From positions 1 to 64,000 of the forward strand of contig UBTA01000021.1 in NCBI GenBank assembly GCA_900468065.1: a stretch of 64,000 nucleotides of DNA, read 5' to 3'. This stretch comes from Hyphomicrobiales bacterium (GTDB lineage: Bacteria; Pseudomonadota; Alphaproteobacteria; Rhizobiales; Rhizobiaceae). A program made the position numbers and the translations under genes. Each line of letters starts with the position of its first letter. Position 1 is the first letter of the stretch. Below the pieces are notes generated by a model. It had not been told where the DNA came from and made no database searches. It worked only from the letters and a program-made list of their open reading frames with translations. Shown here piece by piece: positions 1-9,060 of the stretch.

Positions 1-43
1 AAACGACAAAAAGAAAAGGGCACAGGTCAGAGGCAATCGCCGA

Positions 44-1579
44 TCAGCCCGTCGAACACTCATAACGAACCGAACCCGTCTGCCCATCCACACCCGCAAG
101 GCTGACGCCATAACCCCACAGATGCCGTACATGCCCAAGCGTCGCGTCGCGGCTGGTTTCCTCCAGCAAAACACCGTTTTTGATCAGGTGCAGAAGCCGC
201 AACTGCCGGTCCCCCAAAAGGTCGACATCAACAACCTGGATGTCTTGGCTGCTGGCACCAACATCGTAGCTTCTGGCCAGCGCCTTGCGGATATCAGAAT
301 ATCCCCGCTCGTTGTGAATCGAGGCGACCTCGCAATATTTGTTATCCGCCTCGTCGGTTAGCTGGAACAGCCTGAATTTGCGGATCAGCGCCGGGCTCAG
401 ATATTGCAGGATGAAGGATTCGTCCCGGTGGTTTGCCCAGGCGTCGATGAGCGTCTCGCGCCATTGGCCACTGCCAGCAATGTCGGGGAACCAGTCACGG
501 TCTTCGGATGTCGGCTGATTGCAGATACGCTCGATGTCCTGCATCATCGCAAATCCAAGCGCATAAGGATTAATGCCGGAATAGCGGGGATCGTCGAAAT
601 GTGGCTGAAACACCACGCTGGAATGGCTGTGGAGCATTTCCAGCATCGAGCCTTCACTGATCTTGCCCTGATCGAACAGCCTGTTCATGATGGTGTAGTG
701 CACGAAGGTGGCGCAGCCCTCGTTCATCACCTTGGTCTGCCGCTGCGGATAGAAATACTGGGCGATCACCCGGACGATGCGCAGCAGTTCGCGTTGCCAT
801 GGCTCCAGGATCAGGCTGTTCTTTTCCAGGAAATAGAGAAGGTTTTCTTCCGGTAGATTGAGAACCTTCTTTCGCTCCAGGGCATCGCGTTCGGCCTCCT
901 CCGGGTCTGGCCGCCCAGTGGCACGCGGAAGGGTCCGCCACAGATCGCTATAGGTCTGTTCTTCGTATTCCAATCTTTCACGCGCCCGTTCCTGCTCCTT
1001 TTTGGAGGATAGGCGCGGCGGGCGGCGATAGCGGAACACGCCCTGATCCATCAGCGCATGGGCAGAATCGAGAATAGCCTCGACGGCCGATGTCCCGTGC
1101 CTTTCCTCGCATTTGACGATGTATTTCTTCGAAAACTCCATATAGCCGAGGATGGCGCCGGCATCGGTCCATTGCTTGAACAGATAATTGTTCTTGAAGA
1201 AATGGTTATGGCCGAAGGCCGCATGGGCGGTCACCAGGGTCTGCATGGCCATGGTGTTTTCCTCCATCAGGTAGGTGATGCAGGGATTGGAGTTGATCAC
1301 CAGCTCATAGGCAAGGCCGTGATGGCCCTTGCGGTAGCCGTTTTCCTCGTAGACGAAGCGTTTGCCGAACGACCAGTGCTGGTACATGAGCGGCATGCCA
1401 ACGGAGGAATAGGCGTCAAGCATCTGCTCTGACGAGATGATCTCAAGCTGGTTGGGATAGACGTCGAGCCCGAGCTCATCGAGCGCGATCGTCTCGATTG
1501 CGTCATAGGCATGCGACAGCGTCTTGAAGTTCCAGTCGGAACTGTGAAACAGCAGCTTTGCGCCTGCGTTCTTTGCCAT
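44..1579 (-). CDS. SpoVR family protein (YcgB-like)
   Basis: The 511-residue protein is a full-length SpoVR/YcgB family member. In Bacillus SpoVR affects spore cortex formation; in non-sporulating proteobacteria its role is unknown, but it is nearly always the last gene of a prkA-yeaH-ycgB stress operon, as here. The family-typical N-terminal half (around residues 15-170, with the WNFKTL, YPNQ and MYQHWSFGK segments) and the histidine-rich HAAFGHNHFFKNN stretch near residue 120 are visible. No signal peptide or membrane segment is seen, so it should be cytosolic. It begins 12 bases after the yeaH stop and is surely co-transcribed with it. The family call is secure from sequence and context; the biochemical activity is not known. 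Confidence 0.9.
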   Translation of the reverse strand: MAKNAGAKLLFHSSDWNFKTLSHAYDAIETIALDELGLDVYPNQLEIISSEQMLDAYSSVGMPLMYQHWSFGKRFVYEENGYRKGHHGLAYELVINSNPCITYLMEENTMAMQTLVTAHAAFGHNHFFKNNYLFKQWTDAGAILGYMEFSKKYIVKCEERHGTSAVEAILDSAHALMDQGVFRYRRPPRLSSKKEQERARERLEYEEQTYSDLWRTLPRATGRPDPEEAERDALERKKVLNLPEENLLYFLEKNSLILEPWQRELLRIVRVIAQYFYPQRQTKVMNEGCATFVHYTIMNRLFDQGKISEGSMLEMLHSHSSVVFQPHFDDPRYSGINPYALGFAMMQDIERICNQPTSEDRDWFPDIAGSGQWRETLIDAWANHRDESFILQYLSPALIRKFRLFQLTDEADNKYCEVASIHNERGYSDIRKALARSYDVGASSQDIQVVDVDLLGDRQLRLLHLIKNGVLLEETSRDATLGHVRHLWGYGVSLAGVDGQTGSVRYECSTG

Positions 1580-1591
1580 GCTGGGCTCCGT

Positions 1592-2905
1592 TCAGCTGCG
1601 AAATTGCAAGGTTGGCTGCCTGGCGAAGAGCTTTCGGAAGACAGGGTAGATGTCGGATGGTCGGGCGATCCGGGTCATTTGAAAATTCGGCCATTCGCCG
1701 TCGACAGTGCGATAGGCGCGCCAGAGCGAGGTGCCGTTGTCTGTGGAGCCGAAGATTTCGCTCTCGCGCTCGTCGATGATTTCCACATAGGCGTAATACT
1801 GGCAAAGCCGCATCAGCTCGGTATTGAGCAATGATGCGCAGCGTTCCGAATCGCGGGAAACATTGTCGCCGTCGGATGCCTGGGCGGCATAGATGTTCCA
1901 TTCCTTGGCGGGGTATCGCTCCTGAATGATGCGCTGCATTTCCTCCAGAGCCGTGGAGACCACCGTGCCGCCGCTCTGCGTGCTGTAGAAGAATGTGTCC
2001 TCATCGACTTCGCCGGCCTCGTCGGTGTGACGGATGAAGACGATGTCGATCCGGTCGTAGCGGCGTTTAAGGAACAGATGCAGCAGGACGAAGAAGCGCT
2101 TGGCCAGATCCTTCTCCCGCTCGCCCATCGAACTGGAGACATCCATCAGGCAGAACATCACCGCATTGGCATTGGGCAGCGGCTGGCGCTCGAACCGGTT
2201 GAAACGGATATCGACGGGGTCGACATAGGGGATCCGCCGCCGCCGCCGCTCGAGCATATCGAGTTGTGCCCGCAAGGCTTCCAGATGCTGGCGCTGGACC
2301 ATGTCAAGCTCCGGTTCCGTCGCGATCTCTTCGATTTCCTGAGCCAATGCTTCCAGCGTCTTTCGCTTGGGCCGCTGCAAGGCGATGCGGCGGCCGTAGC
2401 TGTTGCGCATGGTTCTGCTGACATTGATATTCGTCGGAGAGCCGCTGGTGGCAAAGCCCGCCCGGCGCGGTTTGAAGGCGACGGCTTCCTTCAGGCTGAG
2501 CTTGATCATGTCGGGTAGTTCGAGATCCTCGAAAAACAGTTCGAGCACTTCTTCACGCGACAAAAGGAACTGGAAATCGTCCTCGTCCTCGCCTTTTCCG
2601 GCAGCAGAGCCAGAACCAGCGCCGCCCTGTGGTTTGTCGATGCGATCTCCCGGCATGTAATCCCGGTTGCCGGGCAGGACATATTGTCGGTCGCCACTGC
2701 CGCGGGCGGGCTGGAAGGTCGGCTCGCTGGCGCCGCGTGCCGGCATGGGAACCGCGTGGCCTGAATCCACATCGGCGATCCGGTCGGTCTTGACGCGATC
2801 CTTGATAAAGCGTTTCAGCTCCTCGCGGGCCCGCTTCAGGAAACGCTGGCGGTTCCCGAGGCTCTTGTCCTTCGGGTTGAGGCGACGGTCGATGAAATTC
2901 GGCAT
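1592..2905 (-). CDS. YeaH/YhbH family protein (DUF444) with vWA-like domain
   Basis: This 437-residue protein belongs to the DUF444 YeaH/YhbH family. The N-terminal half is charged and low in complexity (a Gly/Ser/Glu/Asp-rich run around residues 93-110). The C-terminal half resembles a von Willebrand A fold: an acidic DVSSSM metal-ion-binding (MIDAS) motif lies at about residues 255-260, followed by a second motif region TQSGGTVVSTAL. It lies between prkA and spoVR on the same strand with short gaps (26 and 12 bases), the usual trio. In enterobacteria the protein works with the PrkA/YeaG kinase in nitrogen-starvation and stationary-phase stress; that role is inferred here from family and position. 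Confidence 0.9.
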   Translation of the reverse strand: MPNFIDRRLNPKDKSLGNRQRFLKRAREELKRFIKDRVKTDRIADVDSGHAVPMPARGASEPTFQPARGSGDRQYVLPGNRDYMPGDRIDKPQGGAGSGSAAGKGEDEDDFQFLLSREEVLELFFEDLELPDMIKLSLKEAVAFKPRRAGFATSGSPTNINVSRTMRNSYGRRIALQRPKRKTLEALAQEIEEIATEPELDMVQRQHLEALRAQLDMLERRRRRIPYVDPVDIRFNRFERQPLPNANAVMFCLMDVSSSMGEREKDLAKRFFVLLHLFLKRRYDRIDIVFIRHTDEAGEVDEDTFFYSTQSGGTVVSTALEEMQRIIQERYPAKEWNIYAAQASDGDNVSRDSERCASLLNTELMRLCQYYAYVEIIDERESEIFGSTDNGTSLWRAYRTVDGEWPNFQMTRIARPSDIYPVFRKLFARQPTLQFRS

Positions 2906-2931
2906 TGGCTACCCCCAGACATCGGTATGTC

Positions 2932-4881
2932 TCACCCCGCCTTGTTGACGCGCATGTACCATTCCACCAACCTGCGCACCTGCCGCTCGGTATATCCCCG
3001 CTCAATCATGCGATGGACGAATTCGGCATGCTGTTTTTCGCTGGCACTGTCCTTCTTGGAACCGAAGCTGATGACCGGCAGCAAATCCTCCACCTGGCCG
3101 AACATCCGCTTTTCGATGACTTCGCGCAGCTTTTCATAGCTCATCCAGGACGGATTGCGGCCGCTGTTCTTGGCGCGAGCCCGCAGGGTGAACTTGACAA
3201 CCTCGTTGCGGAAATCTTTCGGATTGGCGATCCCTGCCGGTTTTTCGATCTGCGACAATTCATTGTCGAGGATTGTCCGGTTGAGATTTTGCCCCGTGTC
3301 GGGATCCTTGAAATCCTGATCCTCGAGCCAGGCGTCGGCATAGGCGATATAGCGGTCGAACAGGTTCTGGCCGTATTCGCTGTAGGATTCCAGATAGGCC
3401 TTCTGGATTTCATGGCCGATGAACTCGGCATAACGGGTGGCGAGTTCCGACTTGATGAAGTTGAGATAGGCCGCCTCGGTTTCCTTGGGGAACTGCTCGC
3501 GCTTGATCGCCTGTTCGATGACATACATCAGATGCACCGGATCGGCGGCGATCTCCTTGCTGTCGTAGTTGAAGGTCTCCGACAGGACCTTGAAGGCAAA
3601 GCGCGTGCTGACGCCGTTCATGCCTTCATCGACACCGGCCGCATCGCGATACTCCTGGACGGATTTTGCCTTGGGATCGACATCCTTCAGGTTCTCGCCG
3701 TCATAGACCCGCATCTTGGTATAGAGCGGTGAGTTTTCATGCGGGGTCAGCCGCGTCGAAACGGTGAAGCGGCTCAGGCTTTCCAAAACTTCGGGCGCGC
3801 AAGGGTTTTTCGCCAGCTCGCTTTCGCGCAGCAGCTTGTCGTAGATCTGCCGCTCTTCTGTGACCCGCAGGCAATAGGGAACCTTGACCACCAGAATGCG
3901 GTCAAGGAAGGCCTCGTTGTTGCGGTTGTTCTTGAATTGCAGCCACTCGGATTCGTTCGAATGGGCGACGACGATACCCTGATAGGGGAAGGCGCCGAAG
4001 TTTTCCGTGCCGTTGTAATTGCCTTCCTGCGTCGCGGTCAAAAGCGGATGCAGCACCTTGATGGGCGCCTTGAACATCTCGACGAATTCGAGCAGGCCCT
4101 GGGTCGTGCGGTTCAAGCCGCCGCTGTAGGAATAGGCGTCGGGATCGGCCTGGCTATAGTTTTCGAGTTGACGGATATCGACCTTGCCGACCAGCGAGGA
4201 GACGTCCTGGTTATTTTCATCGCCGGGCTCGGTCTTGGCGATGCCGATCTGGCGCAGGCGCGACGGCATCAGCTTGACGACGCTGAATTTCGAGATGTCG
4301 CCACCGACCTCGTCAAGGCGCTTGGTCGCCCAGGGCGAGATCATTCCGGTCAAGCGGCGTCTGGCAATACCGTATTTGTCTTCGAGAAGGTCGGCCATGC
4401 GTTCGGGGTGGAAGAGGCCGAGGGGCGATTCAAACACCGGGCTGATCTGGCCGCCGACCATCAATGTGTAGATCGGCCGCAGCTCCATCAGCTTCTTCAG
4501 CCTTTCGGCCAGCGAGGATTTGCCGCCACCGACCGGACCGAGCAGGTAAAGGATCTGTTTGCGCTCTTCGAGGCCCTGCGCGGCATAGCGGAAATAGCCG
4601 ACGATCCGTTCGATCGTGTCTTCCATTCCGTAGAAATCGGCGAATGCCGGATAGATCTTGATGGTTCGGTTGGAGAAAATCCGCCCAAGTCGCTCGTCGG
4701 CGCTGGTTTCGACGAAGTTGGGCTCTCCAATGGCGGCGACCATGCGCTCCTGTGCGGTGGCGTACATGCTTTTATCGTCGCGGCACGCGAGCAGATATTC
4801 CTGGAGACTGATCTCCTCCTGCGCGGTGCTGGTATAAATCTCCGAAAAGAGATCGAAGACATCGGACTGGGTGTTCTGCAT
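2932..4881 (-). CDS. prkA: PrkA family serine protein kinase (YeaG-like)
   Basis: This is a PrkA/YeaG serine protein kinase of about 649 residues, with an N-terminal AAA+ module (Walker A GPVGGGKSS near residues 115-123) and a C-terminal kinase-like PrkA domain. The open frame reaches back to an ATG at 4938. I prefer the tandem ATGs at 4884/4881 because GGGAGAG lies just upstream and because the EcfG-type promoter at 4946-4971 would place the transcription start at about 4938, leaving no leader for the longer form. The start MQNTQSDVFDLFSEIY also fits the family. It heads the prkA-yeaH-spoVR operon, which in enterobacteria responds to starvation and stationary phase. Its targets in rhizobia are unknown. 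Confidence 0.92.
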   Translation of the reverse strand: MQNTQSDVFDLFSEIYTSTAQEEISLQEYLLACRDDKSMYATAQERMVAAIGEPNFVETSADERLGRIFSNRTIKIYPAFADFYGMEDTIERIVGYFRYAAQGLEERKQILYLLGPVGGGKSSLAERLKKLMELRPIYTLMVGGQISPVFESPLGLFHPERMADLLEDKYGIARRRLTGMISPWATKRLDEVGGDISKFSVVKLMPSRLRQIGIAKTEPGDENNQDVSSLVGKVDIRQLENYSQADPDAYSYSGGLNRTTQGLLEFVEMFKAPIKVLHPLLTATQEGNYNGTENFGAFPYQGIVVAHSNESEWLQFKNNRNNEAFLDRILVVKVPYCLRVTEERQIYDKLLRESELAKNPCAPEVLESLSRFTVSTRLTPHENSPLYTKMRVYDGENLKDVDPKAKSVQEYRDAAGVDEGMNGVSTRFAFKVLSETFNYDSKEIAADPVHLMYVIEQAIKREQFPKETEAAYLNFIKSELATRYAEFIGHEIQKAYLESYSEYGQNLFDRYIAYADAWLEDQDFKDPDTGQNLNRTILDNELSQIEKPAGIANPKDFRNEVVKFTLRARAKNSGRNPSWMSYEKLREVIEKRMFGQVEDLLPVISFGSKKDSASEKQHAEFVHRMIERGYTERQVRRLVEWYMRVNKAG

Positions 4882-4945
4882 CATGCTCTCCCGCGGCCGG
4901 TTCGTTGAGACGGGATCGCTGCCTATCGGCTCGCTCAACGAGATT

Positions 4946-4971
4946 AACGTTTCCTTGCTCTCGAAAGTTCC
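4946..4971 (-). promoter_or_regulatory. EcfG-type general stress response promoter of the prkA operon
   Basis: On the minus strand the sequence reads GGAAC, then 17 bases, then CGTT. This is an exact match to the alphaproteobacterial EcfG (general stress response) promoter, GGAAC-N16/17-CGTT. It lies about 65 bases before the preferred prkA start and reads into it. The match and spacing are seen directly; use by EcfG is inference. Confidence 0.75.
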
Positions 4972-5245
4972 TTCAAATAATTGTTACTGCTGAGAATCTG
5001 ACAACGAAGATGGCCGCACCCTTTGGGCGGGACCGACGGATCCTGGATCCTTGTCGAAGGGCGCACCGGTGATCACGCACCTCGCTCAGATCCGAATCAC
5101 CGTCTTTGATGATCGTTCCGAATTCTTCCCGTCCAGCGTAACACAATAGTGCCGACAACCATCATGCCATCGGTGATGTTCACAACTTTCGGGACGTGGC
5201 TCTGGCTCGCACCGGCTCGTATTTGGAAATCAGATCAAACTGGAC
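4972..5245. other. Intergenic region, no gene recognised
   Basis: This is the rest of the roughly 360-base gap between prkA and the phosphoribosyltransferase gene. A 61-codon frame on the minus strand (5158 to 4973) would need a TTG start, has no ribosome site and resembles nothing I know. Apart from the EcfG-type promoter on the prkA side I see no convincing element. Confidence 0.5.
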
Positions 5246-5941
5246 TTACGCCGCAGGGGCACTTTCAGCGCTCCAGCCTCCATCAGGCATTTTCGACAAT
5301 AAAGGCGTGGCGAAAACCCCGGCCGTTTTTTCCGGCCAACGGCTGTCCAAAGCTGTCAGCCGGTCTACCCACCGGCGTGATTGCAACATGGCGGCGCCGA
5401 TGGCCACCGGTTCGACACCGGCTATAGTGAGAAGGGAAAGGCCAGCGACGATGGATGTGCCGCTGGAAATGACGTCATCGATGAGAACAACGCGGCGGTT
5501 CTCCAGAAGTGGCAGCATGCGCGGATCGATATAGAGCCGTTTTGTCTGGTCCGGTGTGGTGATCGAGGACATCGGTACCGAGAGATCGGCCTGGTACCAG
5601 AATTTTGGCGAGGTTCCGAGCGGAACATAGCGGCTGTGGCCCAGCGCCCGCGCGACGGCGCTGGCGAGCGTCAGACCGAGTGTCGGCAGGCCGGCGATGA
5701 CATCGGGCTGGAACGGTCTCAGCTTTTCGGCAAGCTGGGCCGCTAGCGCTTCCTGGACCGCAAAGCTTGCCTGATTGACGATCAGCGACGCCAGGGCATG
5801 GGTGCCATCGGACAGCGGCCGGATCGGCAAGCGGAGTTGACGCCCATCCATCAGGGTCGCCGGATAAAAATCCCGATGAATTTTGTCCGGGTCGAACGTA
5901 TTTGCGGGATGGATTTCCTGCCAGAAGTCATGCGGCTGCAC
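5246..5941 (-). CDS. Phosphoribosyltransferase family protein
   Basis: This 231-residue protein has the type I phosphoribosyltransferase signature VVLIDDVISSGTS at residues 151-163, the PRPP-binding loop. Upstream segments DVIAGLPTLGLTLASAVARALGH and YVPLGTSPKFW look like the PPi loop and flexible hood of orotate or adenine phosphoribosyltransferases. It should move a phosphoribosyl group from PRPP to a nitrogen base in the cytosol, but the base cannot be told from sequence. It is not a close match to canonical PyrE or Apt, and is one of the unassigned phosphoribosyltransferases common in rhizobia. It is transcribed alone, divergent from the M20 amidohydrolase gene. Confidence 0.8.
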   Translation of the reverse strand: MQPHDFWQEIHPANTFDPDKIHRDFYPATLMDGRQLRLPIRPLSDGTHALASLIVNQASFAVQEALAAQLAEKLRPFQPDVIAGLPTLGLTLASAVARALGHSRYVPLGTSPKFWYQADLSVPMSSITTPDQTKRLYIDPRMLPLLENRRVVLIDDVISSGTSIVAGLSLLTIAGVEPVAIGAAMLQSRRWVDRLTALDSRWPEKTAGVFATPLLSKMPDGGWSAESAPAA

Positions 5942-6081
5942 GGCGTCTTCCTTTGAGCCAAACTGTGAGGGAGGTATTCGGTTTTCTGAGGTTTTGCTCT
6001 ATACCGGAAGAACGTCGAGGGGAAGTCTGTGGAGCCCCGACACACAGCAGACCACCCCACGATCCAAGGAATTGCCTGCCG

Positions 6082-7254
6082 ATGCGCCTGCCCGAAATCC
6101 TGACTGCCGACCTGCCTTTCCTCACCGAACTGCGCCGCGATCTGCATGCGCATCCCGAGCTCGGTTTCGAGGAAGTGCGCACCAGTGGTATCGTCGCTGA
6201 GCTTTTAGAGAAGGCCGGGATAGCTGTGACGCGCGGATTGGGCGGCACCGGTGTGGTCGGTACGTTGCAGATCGGCAATGGAACCCGCAGCATCGGCCTT
6301 CGTGCCGACATGGATGCACTGGCCATGCCGGAAACGGCGGAGCGCTCTTACAAATCGACGGTCGAGGGCAAGATGCATGCCTGTGGTCATGACGGCCACA
6401 CGGCTCTTCTACTGGGCGCGGCGCGCTATCTGGCCGAGACGCGCAACTTCTCCGGCACCGTGCATTTTATCTTCCAGCCTGCAGAAGAGGGGCGCGGCGG
6501 TGCGCGGCGCATGGTCGAGGATGGCCTGTTCGAGCTGTTTCCCTGCGACGCCGTGTACGGTTTGCACAATATGCCGGGCCTCGATACCGATGAAATGGCC
6601 GTGGTTGCGGGGCCGCAGCTCGCCTCCTCCGACAGCTGGCGCGTGACGTTTCGTGGTACCGGAACACATGGGGCAAAACCACATCTGGGCAAGGACCCGA
6701 TCACAGCGGCGGCGACCTTTCTCGCCTCTCTCCAGACGATTGTCGGGCGGGTCGTCGATCCACTGCAGCCGGCTGTCGTCAGTGCCTGTTCGGTGCAGGC
6801 TGGCAATCCGCAGGCGCTGAATGTCATTCCGGATAGTGTCGAGATCGGTGGGACTGCGCGGGCCTATTCGCCCGCAGTGCGCGATCAGTTGGAAACCGAA
6901 ATCGGCCGTCTGGCGAGTGGAACCGCAGCGATGTACGGCATTGCGGTCGATTACGGCTTCGAGCGCCGCATCCCGCCGGTTGTCAACGATGGCGATGCGA
7001 CGGCGCGTGCATTGAAGGCTGCTGGCGCTGTCTTTGGCGACAGGCTTAGAACCGTCTTTCCGCCATCGACGGCCGGTGACGATTTCGCTTATTTCGCCGG
7101 CGAGGCTCCGGGCTGTTATGTCTGGCTTGGCAATGGCCCCGCCGTCGATGGCACGCTGCACCACAACACCGCCTATGATTTCAACGATGAGGCGATCGGC
7201 CCGGGCGTGGCGTTTTGGACGACGCTGGTCGAACAGGAACTGGCGCCCGCCTGA
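6082..7254 (+). CDS. M20 family amidohydrolase (hippurate hydrolase / N-acyl amino acid amidohydrolase type)
   Basis: This is an M20D-type metallohydrolase of 390 residues that would remove an acyl group from an N-acyl amino acid (hippurate hydrolase or HipO/AmaA group). Metal-binding and catalytic residues are visible: LRRDLHAHPELGFEE at 17-31, GLRADMDALAM near 72-82, HACGHDGHTALLLGAARYL at about 99-117 and FQPAEEGRGGA near 131-141. The frame is open back to 5902, but the ATG at 6082 has AAGGA upstream and gives the family N-terminus (MRLPEILTADLPFLTELRRDLH), whereas the extra 60 residues match nothing. It is a single gene, ending 18 bases from the convergent adenine deaminase gene. The substrate is not determined. 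Confidence 0.88.
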   Translation: MRLPEILTADLPFLTELRRDLHAHPELGFEEVRTSGIVAELLEKAGIAVTRGLGGTGVVGTLQIGNGTRSIGLRADMDALAMPETAERSYKSTVEGKMHACGHDGHTALLLGAARYLAETRNFSGTVHFIFQPAEEGRGGARRMVEDGLFELFPCDAVYGLHNMPGLDTDEMAVVAGPQLASSDSWRVTFRGTGTHGAKPHLGKDPITAAATFLASLQTIVGRVVDPLQPAVVSACSVQAGNPQALNVIPDSVEIGGTARAYSPAVRDQLETEIGRLASGTAAMYGIAVDYGFERRIPPVVNDGDATARALKAAGAVFGDRLRTVFPPSTAGDDFAYFAGEAPGCYVWLGNGPAVDGTLHHNTAYDFNDEAIGPGVAFWTTLVEQELAPA

Positions 7255-7272
7255 GCGCCCAGCCCGACAATA

Positions 7273-9060
7273 TCATGTCCGAGCCAGGATCGGGCTTTCC
7301 ATCAGCGTTCCGGTTTCGACATCGGCAATGCCACGGTCCGTCTGGTGCGGGCCTGCATTGCAGGCAAGGGTTGCCCCGAAGCAGGCCTTGAACACCATAT
7401 AAGGTGGCTGCCAATCGACGATCTCGTCCATCGCCGTACGAATACCTGCAAAGTCCCGGGCTACATCGTCCAGCGGCGCATCGGAAACCAGGCCCGAGAG
7501 CGGTAGCGGCAGAATGGCCTTGATCGTTCCGTTGGATGCGACGGCCATGCCGCCACCGGCGGCGATCACCGCATTAGCGGCAATTGCCATATCGTGCGGG
7601 TCACTGCCGAACACCGTGAGGTTATGGCTGTCATGGGAAACGGTGTTGGCGAAAGCGCCACGCCATTCGCCCCAGCCGCGCAGGAAACCAACGCGCGGAC
7701 GGCTGTCGCTGCGTCCATGGCGATGCGCGACTGCAATGAGGGTCGTGCCTTCCGGCGGCACAACGAAGCCATCCCGCACGTCCGCTTCCGCTTCACCCCA
7801 GCGAGTAAAACGGGGCTGGTCGATGGTGGCGATGCGAACGACATTTTCATCAGAGGCGACGCGGAAATCATCGGCCGTCAGCGGTGCGATCTTCATCGAA
7901 TGCTCAAGCGCGGAGGTATCAGTAGATGCGATGTCGGCAAGCATGCGGCCGTCCTTGGCAACCACTACACCGCTGGCGATGACGAGGCGGGCGTTGAGAT
8001 CACCGAGATTGTCGAACACGGCAATGTCGGCGCGGCGGCCTGCAGCCACGAGGCCGAGATCGGCGCGTCCCAGCCGTTGCGCTGCATTCAGCGTTGCGGC
8101 CCTCAGCGCCCATTCCGGCTGCAGCCCGTAGCGCACCAGCCGCCTGACGACATCGTCCAGACCGCCGCCTTTTGACAGGTCATCGGGAAAGACATCGTCA
8201 GTGCAAAGGGTGAGCGTTTGCGGCAGATGGCCGAGTTTGTTCAGGGCATCGACGAATTCGGGAAGCAGGTGATCATGGGAACCACGCAGCTCGATGGCCA
8301 TGCCGGCGCGCAGCTTTTCCATCAGGTCGGCGGCTGATGTTAGTTCATGGTCGGAGCTGACGCCGGCCGCCATGAAGGCGGCGAGGTCAGTGCCCTTCAG
8401 GCCACGCGCGTGGCCGCAGACCAGTTTTTCCGAGGTGAGCCCCGCCTGGACGATGGCGCTCATGCGCGGATCGCGGTCAATCACGCCGCGCATGTTCATG
8501 ACCTCGGCGATCCCGCCGATTTCCGGCCAGGACAGGAGATCGGCGATCACATTGGCATCGAAATCGGCGCCGTTCAGCTCCAGTCCCGGTGCTGAGGGCA
8601 CGCAGGACGGAGCAAGCAGGATCATGCGTAGCGGCGACGCGCTTGCGGCATCGGCGGCAAAGCGCACGCCGGTCACGCCATGGACATTGCCGAATTCGTG
8701 TGGATCCCAGACGATCGTCGTGACACCGCGCGGCAAAACGGCGGCCGCGTAGGTCGCGGGCGTCACCATCGAGCTTTCGATATGCATATGCGTATCGATC
8801 AGGCCCGACGAAATGAAACTGCTGGAGATATCGATGATCTCTGCCGCATCCGTTCTTGATCCGGCCGGGTGGACGCTGGCGATCAGTGGTCCGACGATAC
8901 CGATATCGGCCGCCCGCAATTCGCCGGTCACCATGTCGACCAAAGTGCCGTTGACGATCAGGATGTCGAAGGGGGCATCGCCGCGTGCTGCTGCGACGGC
9001 GCGGGTGCGCAGGCCGGCGTCGTTGAGGTCGGTGGGTTCCCGGGCGGGAGGCTGCGTCAT
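7273..9060 (-). CDS. ade: Adenine deaminase
   Basis: This is an adenine deaminase of the amidohydrolase superfamily, converting adenine to hypoxanthine and ammonia in the cytosol. At 595 residues it has the usual length. The DTHMHIESSMV metal-binding motif lies near residues 89-99, followed by WDPHEFGNVHG and GHARGL, and the C-terminal Ade domain includes SHDSHNLTVFG and AAGGGMAVASNG. The start at 9060 is chosen because it makes an ATGA overlap with the nucleoside hydrolase stop; the 20 extra upstream codons lie inside that gene. It is the last gene of the LacI-controlled operon. With the hydrolase it forms a simple route: nucleoside to free base to deaminated base. Confidence 0.93.
   Translation of the reverse strand: MTQPPAREPTDLNDAGLRTRAVAAARGDAPFDILIVNGTLVDMVTGELRAADIGIVGPLIASVHPAGSRTDAAEIIDISSSFISSGLIDTHMHIESSMVTPATYAAAVLPRGVTTIVWDPHEFGNVHGVTGVRFAADAASASPLRMILLAPSCVPSAPGLELNGADFDANVIADLLSWPEIGGIAEVMNMRGVIDRDPRMSAIVQAGLTSEKLVCGHARGLKGTDLAAFMAAGVSSDHELTSAADLMEKLRAGMAIELRGSHDHLLPEFVDALNKLGHLPQTLTLCTDDVFPDDLSKGGGLDDVVRRLVRYGLQPEWALRAATLNAAQRLGRADLGLVAAGRRADIAVFDNLGDLNARLVIASGVVVAKDGRMLADIASTDTSALEHSMKIAPLTADDFRVASDENVVRIATIDQPRFTRWGEAEADVRDGFVVPPEGTTLIAVAHRHGRSDSRPRVGFLRGWGEWRGAFANTVSHDSHNLTVFGSDPHDMAIAANAVIAAGGGMAVASNGTIKAILPLPLSGLVSDAPLDDVARDFAGIRTAMDEIVDWQPPYMVFKACFGATLACNAGPHQTDRGIADVETGTLMESPILART

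Noticed and set aside
44-4881. Idea that the organism forms spores because of SpoVR and PrkA
   Set aside because: Both families are widespread in non-sporulating proteobacteria as the yeaG-yeaH-ycgB operon, and nothing else here suggests sporulation.
4973-5158. 61-codon minus-strand frame upstream of prkA
   Set aside because: It has a TTG start, no ribosome site and no similarity; it would also overlap the promoter region of prkA.
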